Under the pieces are notes generated by a model that searched no databases, was not told the DNA's origin, and was given only the letters and a program-made list of their open reading frames with translations. From NCBI RefSeq assembly GCF_020171625.1, contig NZ_JAIUZY010000006.1, positions 186,001 through 250,000 of the forward strand: a DNA stretch of 64,000 nucleotides, written 5' to 3'. How positions within the stretch are numbered: the stretch's first letter is position 1; the number at the start of each line of letters is the position of its first letter. Below are positions 1 to 8,490 of the stretch, one piece after another. A program made the translations under genes and the position numbers. Source of the DNA: Salipiger bermudensis. Its GTDB lineage: Bacteria; Pseudomonadota; Alphaproteobacteria; Rhodobacterales; Rhodobacteraceae.

Positions 1-106
1 TGTAGCCGATCACGTCGGTGGCCTCGGCCAGCGCCGCGCGCACCTCGGGCGTCACCAGCGCCTCGGCGCCGGGTCCGAGCCCGGCCACCACCACGCGCCC
101 GGTCAT
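1..106 (-). CDS. cobJ: Precorrin-3B C17-methyltransferase, N-terminal fragment (runs off left edge)
   Basis: Only the first 35 codons are inside the window. They begin MTGRVVVAGLGPG, the glycine-rich SAM-binding start of the cobalt-precorrin/precorrin methyltransferase family. CobJ makes the ring-contracted precorrin-4 in aerobic cobalamin synthesis. The ATG overlaps the cobI stop (ATGA), so it is translationally coupled as the next gene of the cobW-cobN-cobG-cobH-cobI operon. The choice of CobJ over another methyltransferase rests mainly on the usual cobG-H-I-J order, since the fragment is too short to be diagnostic on its own. Confidence 0.75.
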   Translation of the reverse strand, partial: MTGRVVVAGLGPGAEALVTPEVRAALAEATDVIGY

Positions 107-843
107 GGCCGCCGCCCCTGTCCGTGCACCACGATGATGGAGAAATAGGGCGTCACCCGGCCCTCGGCCTCGGCGAGGCGTTGCACGCTCTGCCCCGGCA
201 TCGAGGCGAACTCCACCAGCCACGCGGCGTCGAACCGCCCGGCGCGGCGCAGGGCGCGGCGCACCTTGTCGAGATTGCGCCCGATCTTCATCACCACCAG
301 CGCGTCGCTCTCGGCCATGCGCGCCGCCAGCATGTCCTCGGGCAGCGTGCCCATGAGCACGCTCAGCATGTCGTCGCCCCAGGTGATCGGGGCACCGGTC
401 GCGGTCCAGGCCGCCGACATGCCGGTGATCGCCGGCACCACCTCGAGCGGCACCCGGTCGGCCAGCCGCATGTAGAGATGCATGAACGAGCCATAGAAGA
501 ACGGGTCGCCCTCGCAGAGCACCACCACGTCCTCGCCCGCCTCGGCCAGCGCCGCGAGCCGCTCGGTGCAGGCCTCGTAGAACTCCGCCAGAAGCCGGTT
601 GTACTCGGGGTCGGTGAACGGGATCTCGGTGGTCACCGGGTATTCCATCGGCAGCTCCTGCGCGCCGTCCGGAAGCAGCCCCTCGACGATGCCGCGCGCC
701 TGCCCCTTGCGCCCGGCCTTGCGGAAGAAGGCGACGTGGCGCGCGCCGCGCAGCAGGCGGTCGGCGCGCACGGTCATCAGATCCGGATCGCCCGGGCCGA
801 GGCCGAGGCCGTAGACCGTTCCGGGAGAGACGGCGCCGCTCAT
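103..843 (-). CDS. cobI: Precorrin-2 C20-methyltransferase
   Basis: The 246-residue protein transfers a methyl group from SAM to C20 of precorrin-2, giving precorrin-3A in the cytoplasm. The N-terminus has the tetrapyrrole methylase motif GLGLGPGDPDLMT (about residues 12-24), and a GDPFFYGS segment follows in the first domain; both are typical of CobI/CbiL. The length matches the family (about 240-260). I start it at the MSGAVSPG methionine, whose ATG overlaps the cobH stop. A longer open frame upstream only reads through cobH in the wrong frame. The gene sits between cobH and cobJ in a tightly coupled operon under the upstream cobalamin riboswitch. Confidence 0.93.
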   Translation of the reverse strand: MSGAVSPGTVYGLGLGPGDPDLMTVRADRLLRGARHVAFFRKAGRKGQARGIVEGLLPDGAQELPMEYPVTTEIPFTDPEYNRLLAEFYEACTERLAALAEAGEDVVVLCEGDPFFYGSFMHLYMRLADRVPLEVVPAITGMSAAWTATGAPITWGDDMLSVLMGTLPEDMLAARMAESDALVVMKIGRNLDKVRRALRRAGRFDAAWLVEFASMPGQSVQRLAEAEGRVTPYFSIIVVHGQGRRP

Positions 844-1469
844 TCGGCGCGGCTCGCGATGGCGTTGACCGCGGCCACCGTGATGGCGCTGCCGCCGAGC
901 CGGCCCTCGACCACGCAGCAGGGCGTTGGCTGGTCGGCCCAGAGCGCCGCCTTGCTCTCGGCCGCGCCCACGAACCCCACCGGGCAGCCGATGATCGCCG
1001 CGGGGCGCGGGCAGCCGGGGTCCTGCAGCATGTTGAGCAGGTGGAAGAGCGCCGTCGGCGCGTTGCCGATCGCCACGAGAGCGCCCTCGAGATGCGGCCG
1101 CCACAACTCCAGCGCGGCGGCGGAGCGGGTGTTGCCCATTGCCTTGGCGAGCGCGGGCACTTCGGGGTCGTGCAGGGTGCAGATCACCCGGTTGTCCGCC
1201 GGCAGGCGTGCGCGGGTGATGCCCTCCGAGACCATGCGCGCGTCGCACAGGATCGGCGCCCCGGCCCCGAGCGCGGCCCGCGCGCGCTCGGTGAAGCCTT
1301 CCGAGAGACGCACATGCGCCTCGAGCCCGACCATGCCGGCGGCATGGATCATGCGCACCACGACGGGCTCATCCTCGGGGGCGAACCGCTCGAGCGCGGC
1401 TTCGGCGCGGATGGTGGCGAAGCTCTCGGCATAGATCGCCGCGCCGTCGGTCTGGTAGGTGTAGGTCAT
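840..1469 (-). CDS. cobH: Precorrin-8X methylmutase
   Basis: The 209-residue enzyme moves the C11 methyl group to C12 of precorrin-8X, producing hydrogenobyrinic acid. The sequence RMIHAAGMVGLE carries the catalytic histidine at about residue 42, and the NAPTALFHLL and PxAIIGCPVGFVGAAESK segments are conserved in CobH/CbiC. It starts 3 bp after the cobG stop and overlaps cobI by four bases, so it is co-transcribed with both. Length and motifs are normal and nothing suggests damage. Confidence 0.95.
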   Translation of the reverse strand: MTYTYQTDGAAIYAESFATIRAEAALERFAPEDEPVVVRMIHAAGMVGLEAHVRLSEGFTERARAALGAGAPILCDARMVSEGITRARLPADNRVICTLHDPEVPALAKAMGNTRSAAALELWRPHLEGALVAIGNAPTALFHLLNMLQDPGCPRPAAIIGCPVGFVGAAESKAALWADQPTPCCVVEGRLGGSAITVAAVNAIASRAE

Positions 1470-1472
1470 CGG

Positions 1473-2609
1473 CTAGATGGCTCCGGTCACAAGGTCTTCG
1501 GGGCTGAGCCCGGTTTGGCTGGGCGGATCCCCGGCGCCCCCGTTCTCGACGAGGTCGAACCGGCCGTCGCGTCCGACGAGGGTGCGGGCGGCGGGGCGCG
1601 CGCGGGCGCAGCCCTTGGCGCAGCCAGAGACGTGCAGCCCGCTCGGCCCCGCGGCGTTGGTGGCCAGTTGCACGGCCAGCTTTCGGGCCAATGGCCGCGT
1701 CTCGACACTGGCCGAGGCGCAGAACGGCGCGCCGGGGCAGGCATCGACGCCGAGCAGGGGATCGCCGGGCGTGGTGATGAAGGGGCCGGCAGGCAAATCG
1801 GTGACGTCTTCGAGCAGCAGCATTCGCCACGGCGTAACGCGGATCGCCGCGGCATCGCTGTCTTCCAGCAGGCGCGCCAGCTCGGCGGCATCAAACTGCC
1901 CGAAGGCGGCGCCGATCACCATGCCCGCGGCGTGCGGCCCCGGCTCCGGGAGCGGCCCGGCAGGCCTTGGCGCTTCCGTCTGCCAGCCCTCGGGCAAGGC
2001 TGCCTGTCCGACCACGGCGCGCATCCGTCGCGCACTGTCGCTGTGGTTTGCGTCGAACCAACGCGCCATCTCGAGCAGCGCCGGGATCGCGTCCTGCTCG
2101 GTCACCGGCCTGCCGCCCGCGGCCCCGTCGGCGCGCAGGATCAGGCCCGAAATTCCACGCTCGAGCCGGATATCTGCCGAGGCCCCGGCCAGCAGCGGCT
2201 CCGCGCCGGTGTCGATGGCAAAGCCCACCTTGGCCGGCAACTCCGGCAGCGCGGGCAGCGCCGCGAGCAGCGCCTGCGTAAGGCGCTCGGTCAGATCGCC
2301 GGGCTGCCAGAACGGCGTGACCAGCACGTTGCGGCGGCGTTCGAGACTGGCATCGGCATCGAGCAGGTCGAGCCGCGCCAGCTCCTGCAGCAGCGCCTCG
2401 TGATCGGCCTCGGCCACGCCGCGGATCTGCAGGTTGGCGCGGCTGGTAAGGTCGATCACGCCGCTGCCGAAGCGCTGCGCCAGTGCCGCCAGCCCCAGCG
2501 CCTGCGCCCGGTCGAGCCGCGCCAGCCTGGGCCGCACCCGCACCACCAGCCCATCGCCCGACATCATCGGGCGATGCGCGCCCGGACACCAGCCCTTCAC
2601 CCGGCTCAT
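1473..2609 (-). CDS. cobG: Precorrin-3B synthase
   Basis: CobG is the oxygen-dependent monooxygenase that makes precorrin-3B and marks the aerobic cobalamin route. The 378-residue product is related to nitrite/sulfite reductases: C291, C297, C330 and C334 form the C-x5-C...C-x3-C [4Fe-4S] ligand pattern (CPGAPFC and SGCAKGC). The SRANLQIRG segment near residue 57 is the ferredoxin-like half-domain signature. I start at MSRVKGWCPG because its ATG overlaps the cobN stop as ATGA. A longer frame adds 16 residues inside cobN and is less likely. It lies between cobN and cobH. Confidence 0.92.
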   Translation of the reverse strand: MSRVKGWCPGAHRPMMSGDGLVVRVRPRLARLDRAQALGLAALAQRFGSGVIDLTSRANLQIRGVAEADHEALLQELARLDLLDADASLERRRNVLVTPFWQPGDLTERLTQALLAALPALPELPAKVGFAIDTGAEPLLAGASADIRLERGISGLILRADGAAGGRPVTEQDAIPALLEMARWFDANHSDSARRMRAVVGQAALPEGWQTEAPRPAGPLPEPGPHAAGMVIGAAFGQFDAAELARLLEDSDAAAIRVTPWRMLLLEDVTDLPAGPFITTPGDPLLGVDACPGAPFCASASVETRPLARKLAVQLATNAAGPSGLHVSGCAKGCARARPAARTLVGRDGRFDLVENGGAGDPPSQTGLSPEDLVTGAI

Positions 2610-5600
2610 GCCCCGTCCTCCATCGCAGCAAGGATCGAGTTGCGCCGGCTCTGCCACAGCCCGGCCTCCGCCAGCGCCCGGAACCGCGCCCTCAGCGCCT
2701 CGAGCGCCTGCGGATTGGCCTCGGCCATGAAACGCGCGATGTCGTCATCGCCCAGCGTGGCCTCGTAGTAGAGATCGAAGAGATGCGGCCCCACGACCCC
2801 GGCGAGATGCGCGAAGGCGGCCATATGATCCAGCGTCGCGGCGATCTCGGCGGCACCACGGAAGCCATGCGCCCGCATCCCCTGCATCCAGCCGCGCGAG
2901 CCCGCGCGGGCCTGCACCACGCGCGCGACTTCTTCGCTCAGGGCGCGGGCGCGGGGGCGGGCGGGATCGGTGTTGTCGAGATGGTAGAGCCGCGCCGCGC
3001 CGCCGGTGATCTCCTTGGCCGCCGCAAAGCCCGCCTCGTGCGCGGCATAGTCGGCGGCGAGCAGCAGGTCGCTTTCGGGCAGGTCCTGCGGGTGCACGAA
3101 GCCGTCCGCCGCGGCGACCTGTCCGCGCAGCCCGGCCGGATCATGCGCCGCAATCTCGCCGTCGAGCGCCCAGCTCGAGGCGGCCAGCCACGCCTCGCCG
3201 GCGCGACGGCGTCCGTCCTCGCTGTAATCCTCGAGCGCGTCCAGCATCCCCAGCCCGAAGCTGCCCGGGCGCGGCCCGTAGACGCGCGCGCCCGGGCGCA
3301 GCACGTAGGGGTTGAAATCCGCCGCCTCGTCGCGCGCCGCAAGCGCCCGCACCGCGCTAGCAAACAGCGCCGAGAGCGTCGGAAAGACATCGCGAAACAG
3401 CCCCGAGACCCGCAGCGTGACGTCGATGCGCGGGCGGTCGAGCTCGGCGATGGGGAGGACCTCGATGCCGCTCACCCGCTCGCTGCCCGCATCCCAGACC
3501 GGGCGGCAGCCCAGCAGGTGCAGCGCCATGGCGAACTCCTCGCCGGCGGTGCGCATGGTGGCCGAGCCCCAGAGATCCACCACCAGCCCGCGCGGCCAGT
3601 CGCCCTCGTCCTGCAGGTGCCGGCGGACAAGCTCGTCGGCGAGGCGCACGCCCTGGGCATGGGCGGCGCGCGTCGGCACCGCTCGCGGATCGGTGGTGAA
3701 GAGGTTGCGCCCGGTCGGCAGAACGTCGCCCCGGCCCCGATAGGGCGAACCGGACGGCCCCGGCGCGATCCACCGGCCTTCGAGTGCCGCGAGCAGCGCG
3801 GCGCGCTCCGCACCGACCGAGGGCGCGGTCTCGAACGGCGCGCCGGGGTGGGCCGGGCGGCCCCAGACATGCAGCCCCTCGCCGAACTGGCTTTCCTTCA
3901 CGTCGCAGACGAAGCGGTCGATGCGGGTGATCGCCTCAGCGCTGCACCCGGCGGCCTTGAGCCCCAGAGCGTCCTCCACCCCGAGGCTGCGGGCTTCCGC
4001 CCGGATGTCGCCCTGCAGCCGGTCGCGGCGACGCGGGTCGAGCCCGTCGGCATTGGAGAACTCGTCCAGCAGCGCCTCGAGCCGGGCCAGCCGCTCCGGC
4101 GTGCCGGCCTGTTTCAGCGGCGGCGGGATGTGGCCCAGCGTGACCGCGCCGATGCGGCGCTTGGCCTGCGCGGCCTCGCCGGGATCGTTGACGATGAACG
4201 GGTAGATCACCGGCAGCGCTCCGGTCAGCGCCTCGGGCCAGCAGCGCTCGGACAGCGCCACCGACTTGCCCGGCAGCCATTCCAGCGTGCCATGCGCCCC
4301 GATATGAACCAGCGCGTCGGCCCGGCCCTGAAGCCAGAGATAGAACGCCACGTAGCCGTGGCGCGGCACGCGCTGCAGATCGTGGTAGTCGTCCTCGCGC
4401 CGCGCGGGCGTGCCGCGCTCGGGCTGCAGCGCCAGCAGCGCCGCGCCGAGTTGGACCGCCGGAAAACGGAAGGCACCGTCCTCGCAGGAGGGATCGTCCT
4501 CCGGTGCACCCCATGCAGCGGCAAGATCGTCGCGCAGGGTCTGCGGCAGGGCGGCCAGCGCGGCGCGGTACTCTTCCAGCGGCCAGCGCATCGCCGCTTC
4601 CTGCAGCCGGGTCGGCAGATCCCCCGTCGTTTCCGGAATATCATAGCCCGCCGCACGCAGATCCTCGAGCATCGCCACCGCCGAGGCCGGCGCGTCGAGC
4701 CCGACCGCGTGGCCCATCTGCCAGTCCTTGCCGGGATAGGTCGAGAGCACCAGCGCCACCCGCCGCGCGGCGGCGTCGGAGGAGGACAGGCGCAGCCAGC
4801 CCGCAACCCGCGCCACCAGCGCAGCCACCTGCCTCTCGTGCGGGCGGTGGACCATGCGCGCGAATTGCAGCGCCGGATCGCGCGCGCCCGGCTCCTTGAA
4901 CGAGATCACCCCGCCGCTGAGCCGCCCGTCGACCTCGGGCAGCACCACGTGCATCGCGAGATCGGCTGGCGAAAGCCCGCGCTCGGCCTCCTCCCATGCG
5001 CTCCGGGTGGAGGTCGCGAGCGCGCCCTGAAACACCGGCACACCGGCTACGTCGAGTACCGAGCCGCCGCTCTTACCACGGCCCGAGAACGCCGTCAGGT
5101 TGACTATGGCGTCGGGGGCGAAATTCCGGATCGCGCCCTCCATCTCGTCGGCCAGCGCCGCGACCTTGAGCGAGGGCGCGAACAGCGCCAGCACCTCGGC
5201 CCCCTCGGCGCGGAACTGCGCAAACAGCGCCTCGACCGGGGCCATGTCGGCGGCCACGAGGTAGGAGCGGTAGAACACCACCAGCACCCGGCGCCCGGCC
5301 AGTGCGCCCAGCGTGTCGCCCTCAGAGCGCGGCACACTCTCGATCACGCCGTGTTCCGGCGTCCAAAGCCCCCACGGTGGCAACGCCTTGGAGCCCGGCA
5401 CCGGCCCGGCATAGAGCCCCGCCGCCAGCGCCATCTGGGCCAGCGCCGCCTGCGCCGCCACCGCGCCGCCGGTGTCGCACAGATGCGCCAGCCGCCGCAG
5501 CGTCGAGACCGGCAGGGTCGAGACCGCATCAAGCTGCGCATCCTCGCGCCCGTCGGCGGGCAGCACCGCCAGCGCGATGCCGCGCTCTTGCGCCAGTGCC

Positions 5601-5902
5601 CGCACCTGCGCCAGCCCGTAGGACCAGTAGGGCATCCCGCCGATCAGCCGGATCAGGATGCCCTTCGCGCCCGCCAGAGTCTGCTCGACATAGGTGTCGA
5701 CCGACAGCGGATGCTTCAGTGCCGCGAGATTGGCCAGCCGCAGCTCCGGCAGGCCGCCCGCGGCCCGGTGCCACGCTTCCGCGAAGGCCCCGAGATCGCT
5801 GTCGGAGAACGACAGCACCACCAGATCCGCCGGGCTCTGCCCGAGATCGGTGGGGGTCCCGCTCTCCTCGAGCCCGTGGCTTTCGCGGAAGATGACGTGC
5901 AT
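2606..5902 (-). CDS. cobN: Cobaltochelatase subunit CobN
   Basis: This is the large subunit of the ATP-dependent cobalt chelatase that inserts Co(II) into hydrogenobyrinic acid a,c-diamide with CobS and CobT. The 1098-residue protein shows the family hallmark VHIGAHGTLEWLPGKSVALS at roughly residues 525-545 and extends to a C-terminal DIARFMAEANPQAL helix region. It is shorter than the approximately 1,275-residue Pseudomonas denitrificans CobN but lacks obvious internal gaps. Neither cobS nor cobT is in the window; moxR at 13.4-14.4 kb is an AAA protein of another family. The gene is 12 bp downstream of cobW and overlaps cobG. Confidence 0.95.
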   Translation of the reverse strand: MHVIFRESHGLEESGTPTDLGQSPADLVVLSFSDSDLGAFAEAWHRAAGGLPELRLANLAALKHPLSVDTYVEQTLAGAKGILIRLIGGMPYWSYGLAQVRALAQERGIALAVLPADGREDAQLDAVSTLPVSTLRRLAHLCDTGGAVAAQAALAQMALAAGLYAGPVPGSKALPPWGLWTPEHGVIESVPRSEGDTLGALAGRRVLVVFYRSYLVAADMAPVEALFAQFRAEGAEVLALFAPSLKVAALADEMEGAIRNFAPDAIVNLTAFSGRGKSGGSVLDVAGVPVFQGALATSTRSAWEEAERGLSPADLAMHVVLPEVDGRLSGGVISFKEPGARDPALQFARMVHRPHERQVAALVARVAGWLRLSSSDAAARRVALVLSTYPGKDWQMGHAVGLDAPASAVAMLEDLRAAGYDIPETTGDLPTRLQEAAMRWPLEEYRAALAALPQTLRDDLAAAWGAPEDDPSCEDGAFRFPAVQLGAALLALQPERGTPARREDDYHDLQRVPRHGYVAFYLWLQGRADALVHIGAHGTLEWLPGKSVALSERCWPEALTGALPVIYPFIVNDPGEAAQAKRRIGAVTLGHIPPPLKQAGTPERLARLEALLDEFSNADGLDPRRRDRLQGDIRAEARSLGVEDALGLKAAGCSAEAITRIDRFVCDVKESQFGEGLHVWGRPAHPGAPFETAPSVGAERAALLAALEGRWIAPGPSGSPYRGRGDVLPTGRNLFTTDPRAVPTRAAHAQGVRLADELVRRHLQDEGDWPRGLVVDLWGSATMRTAGEEFAMALHLLGCRPVWDAGSERVSGIEVLPIAELDRPRIDVTLRVSGLFRDVFPTLSALFASAVRALAARDEAADFNPYVLRPGARVYGPRPGSFGLGMLDALEDYSEDGRRRAGEAWLAASSWALDGEIAAHDPAGLRGQVAAADGFVHPQDLPESDLLLAADYAAHEAGFAAAKEITGGAARLYHLDNTDPARPRARALSEEVARVVQARAGSRGWMQGMRAHGFRGAAEIAATLDHMAAFAHLAGVVGPHLFDLYYEATLGDDDIARFMAEANPQALEALRARFRALAEAGLWQSRRNSILAAMEDGA

Positions 5903-5914
5903 GGCGGGCGGGCC

Positions 5915-6970
5915 TTACTCGGCGGGCTGGCGGGCGACGCCGAGCGCGGCCTCGATCACGTCGCGGCGGATGTCGTCATGCTCGGCGATCACCACGAGCC
6001 GGCCCTGCCGCGCCTCGCCCGCGCCCCAAGGCCGGTCGAACTGGTGGCGCACCCGCGCGCCGACCGCCTGCACCAGCAGGCGCATCGGCTTGCCCGCCAC
6101 CGCGGCATAGCCCTTGACCCGCAGGATGTTGTGATCACGCGCAAGACCCTCGATGGCGCGGACGAGGGTGGCGGGCTCGGACAGCTCGGGGATCTCCACC
6201 GCGATCGAGTCGAACTCGTCGTGGTCGTGGTCATGCGGGGTGTCGTGGTGGCTCGGGCGCGCCGCCATGTCGTCCTCGGCCGCCGCCTCGAGCCCGAGGA
6301 TGACGCGGGCATCGACCACGCCCTCGGCCACCTCGATCACCGGGATCGGGCGCGGCGCCTCGGCGGCGATGATCTCGCGGGCGCGCGCAACACCGTCAAG
6401 ACCGGCGAGGTCGGGCTTGGTCAGCAGCACGATGTCGGCGCAGGAGATCTGGTCTTCGAACACTTCCGACAGCGGGGTCTCGTGATCGAGGCTGTCATCG
6501 GCGGCGCGCTGCGCGTCGACCCGCGCCACGTCGGGCGCGAAGCGCCCCGCCGCCACCGCCTCGGCATCGGCCAGCGCGATCACCCCGTCGACGGTGATCC
6601 GCGAGCGGATGTCGGGCCAGTCGAACGCCTTCAGGAGCGGCTTCGGCAGGGCCAGCCCCGAGGTCTCGATCAGGATGTGATCGGGGCGCGGCTCGAGCGC
6701 CATCAGCGCCTCGATGGTGGGGATGAAATCATCCGCGACAGTGCAGCAGATGCAGCCGTTCGACAGCTCCATGATGTTCTCGGCCGGGCAGTCGGGGATC
6801 GCGCAGCCCTTGAGGATCTCGCCGTCGACGCCCACGTCGCCGAACTCGTTGACCACCACGGCAAGGCGCCGGCCGCCGGGGTTCTTCATCAGCTCGGTGA
6901 TCAGCGTGGTTTTGCCGGAGCCGAGAAAGCCGGTGATCACGGTGACGGGCAGCTTGCTGAGGTCGCTCAT
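5915..6970 (-). CDS. cobW: CobW-type G3E GTPase, cobalt metallochaperone
   Basis: The 351-residue protein is a P-loop GTPase proposed to deliver cobalt to the CobNST chelatase. Walker A is GFLGSGKT at residues 14-21. The metal-binding motif GCICC lies at residues 72-76, and a histidine/aspartate-rich stretch (HHDTPHDHDHDE) precedes the C-terminal CobW_C domain, all hallmarks of the COG0523 family. I start at MSDLSKLPVT, whose ATG overlaps the stop of the upstream DUF1636 gene. The position immediately before cobN fits a chaperone role. COG0523 members can serve other metals, but the operon and riboswitch favour cobalt. Confidence 0.95.
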   Translation of the reverse strand: MSDLSKLPVTVITGFLGSGKTTLITELMKNPGGRRLAVVVNEFGDVGVDGEILKGCAIPDCPAENIMELSNGCICCTVADDFIPTIEALMALEPRPDHILIETSGLALPKPLLKAFDWPDIRSRITVDGVIALADAEAVAAGRFAPDVARVDAQRAADDSLDHETPLSEVFEDQISCADIVLLTKPDLAGLDGVARAREIIAAEAPRPIPVIEVAEGVVDARVILGLEAAAEDDMAARPSHHDTPHDHDHDEFDSIAVEIPELSEPATLVRAIEGLARDHNILRVKGYAAVAGKPMRLLVQAVGARVRHQFDRPWGAGEARQGRLVVIAEHDDIRRDVIEAALGVARQPAE

Positions 6971-7377
6971 TGGTCGGTCTCCTGAAGGGGGTCTGCAAAA
7001 TGTGCGGGCGGCACCCGCGCCACGCAGTTGCGCTTGAAATGCTCCGGGCGCTCGCGCCACGGGATCAGCCCGTCGGCGGTGGCGTGATAGCGGCCGGCGC
7101 CGTCGAGCAGCGTCTCGGCATGGGCCTCGTCGTCGAGTTGCCCGTAGACATAGGTCCACCGGCCCGCGCCGCGCAGCGCGACGGTGCAGCCCGCGTCGCA
7201 GTTCTGTAGGCACTCGACGGCGCGCAGCCGCACGCCCGCAGGTGCGCCGAGCGCGCAGAGCCGGTCGTAGAGGCGGCGCCCCGGACGGCGATCGTCGGCG
7301 GGCGCCTCGGTGCCGCGGCGGCACTTGACGCACACCAGAAGCTCGCTCTCGGCATGGATGTCGGAATCGTTCTGCAC
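6967..7377 (-). CDS. DUF1636-type cysteine-rich small metal-binding protein
   Basis: First gene of the riboswitch-controlled cob operon. The product is about 136 residues with CVKC at residues 16-19 and a second cysteine group ECLQNCDAGC (C56, C60, C64). This resembles the thioredoxin-fold [2Fe-2S] ferredoxin-like layout of the DUF1636 family. I chose the GTG at 7375-7377 because GGAGAGG lies about six bases upstream; an ATG at 7405-7407 would add ten residues but has no visible ribosome site. The stop overlaps the cobW ATG. The function is unknown. Context suggests cobalt handling or redox support for CobW or cobalamin synthesis, which is inference. Confidence 0.8.
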   Translation of the reverse strand: MQNDSDIHAESELLVCVKCRRGTEAPADDRRPGRRLYDRLCALGAPAGVRLRAVECLQNCDAGCTVALRGAGRWTYVYGQLDDEAHAETLLDGAGRYHATADGLIPWRERPEHFKRNCVARVPPAHFADPLQETDQ

Positions 7378-7487
7378 AGGCCTCTCCGCTGGTCTCGGCA
7401 AAGGCATGTGAGCAGGATCACCCCCGGCACGGACCGGCAGCATGAACCCGACCCCGGCACACCCCGTCCGGTCTTGGTGTCGTCTTG

Positions 7488-7680
7488 GGCTGGCAGGTCT
7501 CCCGGCTTGCGGATGCAGGATGGCAGGGCCATCCAGCGGCCCCCCGGCCTTCCCGGCGCAGGGCCAGTGGCGGTGGAGGACCTCTCCGGTCACGGTCGCG
7601 GGGGCGGCTGCGCTTGATCCGGTTGCCCGGGCTGGCGCATTCCCTTTTCACCTGTTTACACAGGCACCAGCGTGGTGCCA
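7488..7680 (-). promoter_or_regulatory. Cobalamin (adenosylcobalamin) riboswitch
   Basis: Read on the minus strand from 7680 to 7488, the leader shows the class elements in order: GGTGCC, then AAAAGGGAA, then GCAGCCGCCCCCGC with a nearby GACCGTGA, then GCCACTG (B12 box), GGGAAGGC and a closing GGGAGACCTGCCAGCCC. These are the conserved pieces of the cobalamin riboswitch (RF00174-type). It ends about 110 bases before the start of the DUF1636-cobW-cobN-cobG-cobH-cobI-cobJ operon, so high B12 should repress that operon. The cobO transcript starts divergently close to its 5' end. Confidence 0.92.
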
Positions 7681-7723
7681 GATGCGCCGCAATTCCCGCC
7701 CTTGTCAAGCGAAGGAGCTTCCG

Positions 7724-8347
7724 GTGAGCGACGAGACCCCGACCGACGAAAACGCCCGTCACAAGGAAAAGATGAAGAAGATCAAGGCCGCCCGCGACAG
7801 GATGATGCAGGGAAAGACCGAGGAGAAGGGCCTGATCCTCGTCCATACCGGCCCCGGCAAGGGCAAGTCGTCCTCGGGCTTCGGGATGATCATGCGCTGC
7901 ATCGGTCACGGGATGCCCTGCGCGGTGGTGCAGTTCATCAAGGGCAACTGGGTCACCGGCGAGGCCGAGTTCCTGCGCAACCGCTTCTCCGAGGAGTGCC
8001 GCTTCTTCATTTCCGGCGAGGGCTTCACCTGGGACACGCAGGACCGCGAGCGCGACATCGCCGCGGCGCGCAACGGCTGGGAGATCGCCAAGGCGCAGAT
8101 CCGCGACCCCGAGATCCGCTTCGTGCTGCTCGACGAGATCAACATCGCGCTGCGCTATGACTACCTCGACATCGACGAGGTGGTCGACTTTCTGCTCACC
8201 GAGAAACCGCCGATGACGCATGTCTGCCTGACCGGGCGCAACGCCAAGCCCGAGCTGCTCGAGGCCGCCGACCTCGTCACCGAGATGACGCTGCTCAAGC
8301 ACCCGTTCAAGGACGGGGTGAAGGCGCAGAAGGGTGTCGAGTACTGA
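7724..8347 (+). CDS. cobO: Cob(I)yrinic acid a,c-diamide adenosyltransferase
   Basis: The 207-residue enzyme adenosylates the corrinoid cobalt using ATP. The P-loop variant GPGKGKSS lies at residues 43-50, and FIKGNW, a GEGFTWDTQD segment and VLLDEIN follow as expected for CobO/BtuR (about 200 residues). The start is a GTG (SDETPTDEN) preceded by GAAGGAGC; a longer open frame continues upstream through the riboswitch region on the opposite strand and is not credible. It is transcribed away from the cob operon, so it is not downstream of the minus-strand riboswitch. Confidence 0.95.
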   Translation: MSDETPTDENARHKEKMKKIKAARDRMMQGKTEEKGLILVHTGPGKGKSSSGFGMIMRCIGHGMPCAVVQFIKGNWVTGEAEFLRNRFSEECRFFISGEGFTWDTQDRERDIAAARNGWEIAKAQIRDPEIRFVLLDEINIALRYDYLDIDEVVDFLLTEKPPMTHVCLTGRNAKPELLEAADLVTEMTLLKHPFKDGVKAQKGVEY

Positions 8348-8435
8348 AGGCCTGCGCCCCCTGCCTCCGTGGGGGTGCGGGGGGCGGTGGCTTGGTGTGG
8401 CTGGGGTTCGAGGGGTGCGGTTGCCGGTTGAGGGC

Positions 8436-8459
8436 GGTCGGTCGTACCGACGACCGACC
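8436..8459. repeat. Perfect 9-bp inverted repeat downstream of cobO
   Basis: GGTCGGTCG, a six-base loop (taccga) and CGACCGACC form a perfect stem 88 bp after the cobO stop. There is no T-tract, so it may be a Rho-independent-like terminator without a U-run or a structural leftover beside the MITE-like element that follows. Confidence 0.45.
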
Positions 8460-8490
8460 CGCGCCAACGCAGGTCTGATCCGAAACAGAC

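Noticed and set aside
2483-6985. A 1500-codon open frame on the plus strand opposite cobN and cobW
   Set aside because: It is antisense to well-conserved genes. At this G+C content the antisense frame of a strongly biased gene is nearly stop-free, and its product is low-complexity Arg/Gln/Pro/His-rich sequence with no family features.
7442-7723. N-terminal extension of cobO through the riboswitch region
   Set aside because: The translated extension is non-homologous. The GTG at 7724 has a GGAG site and gives a normal CobO length.
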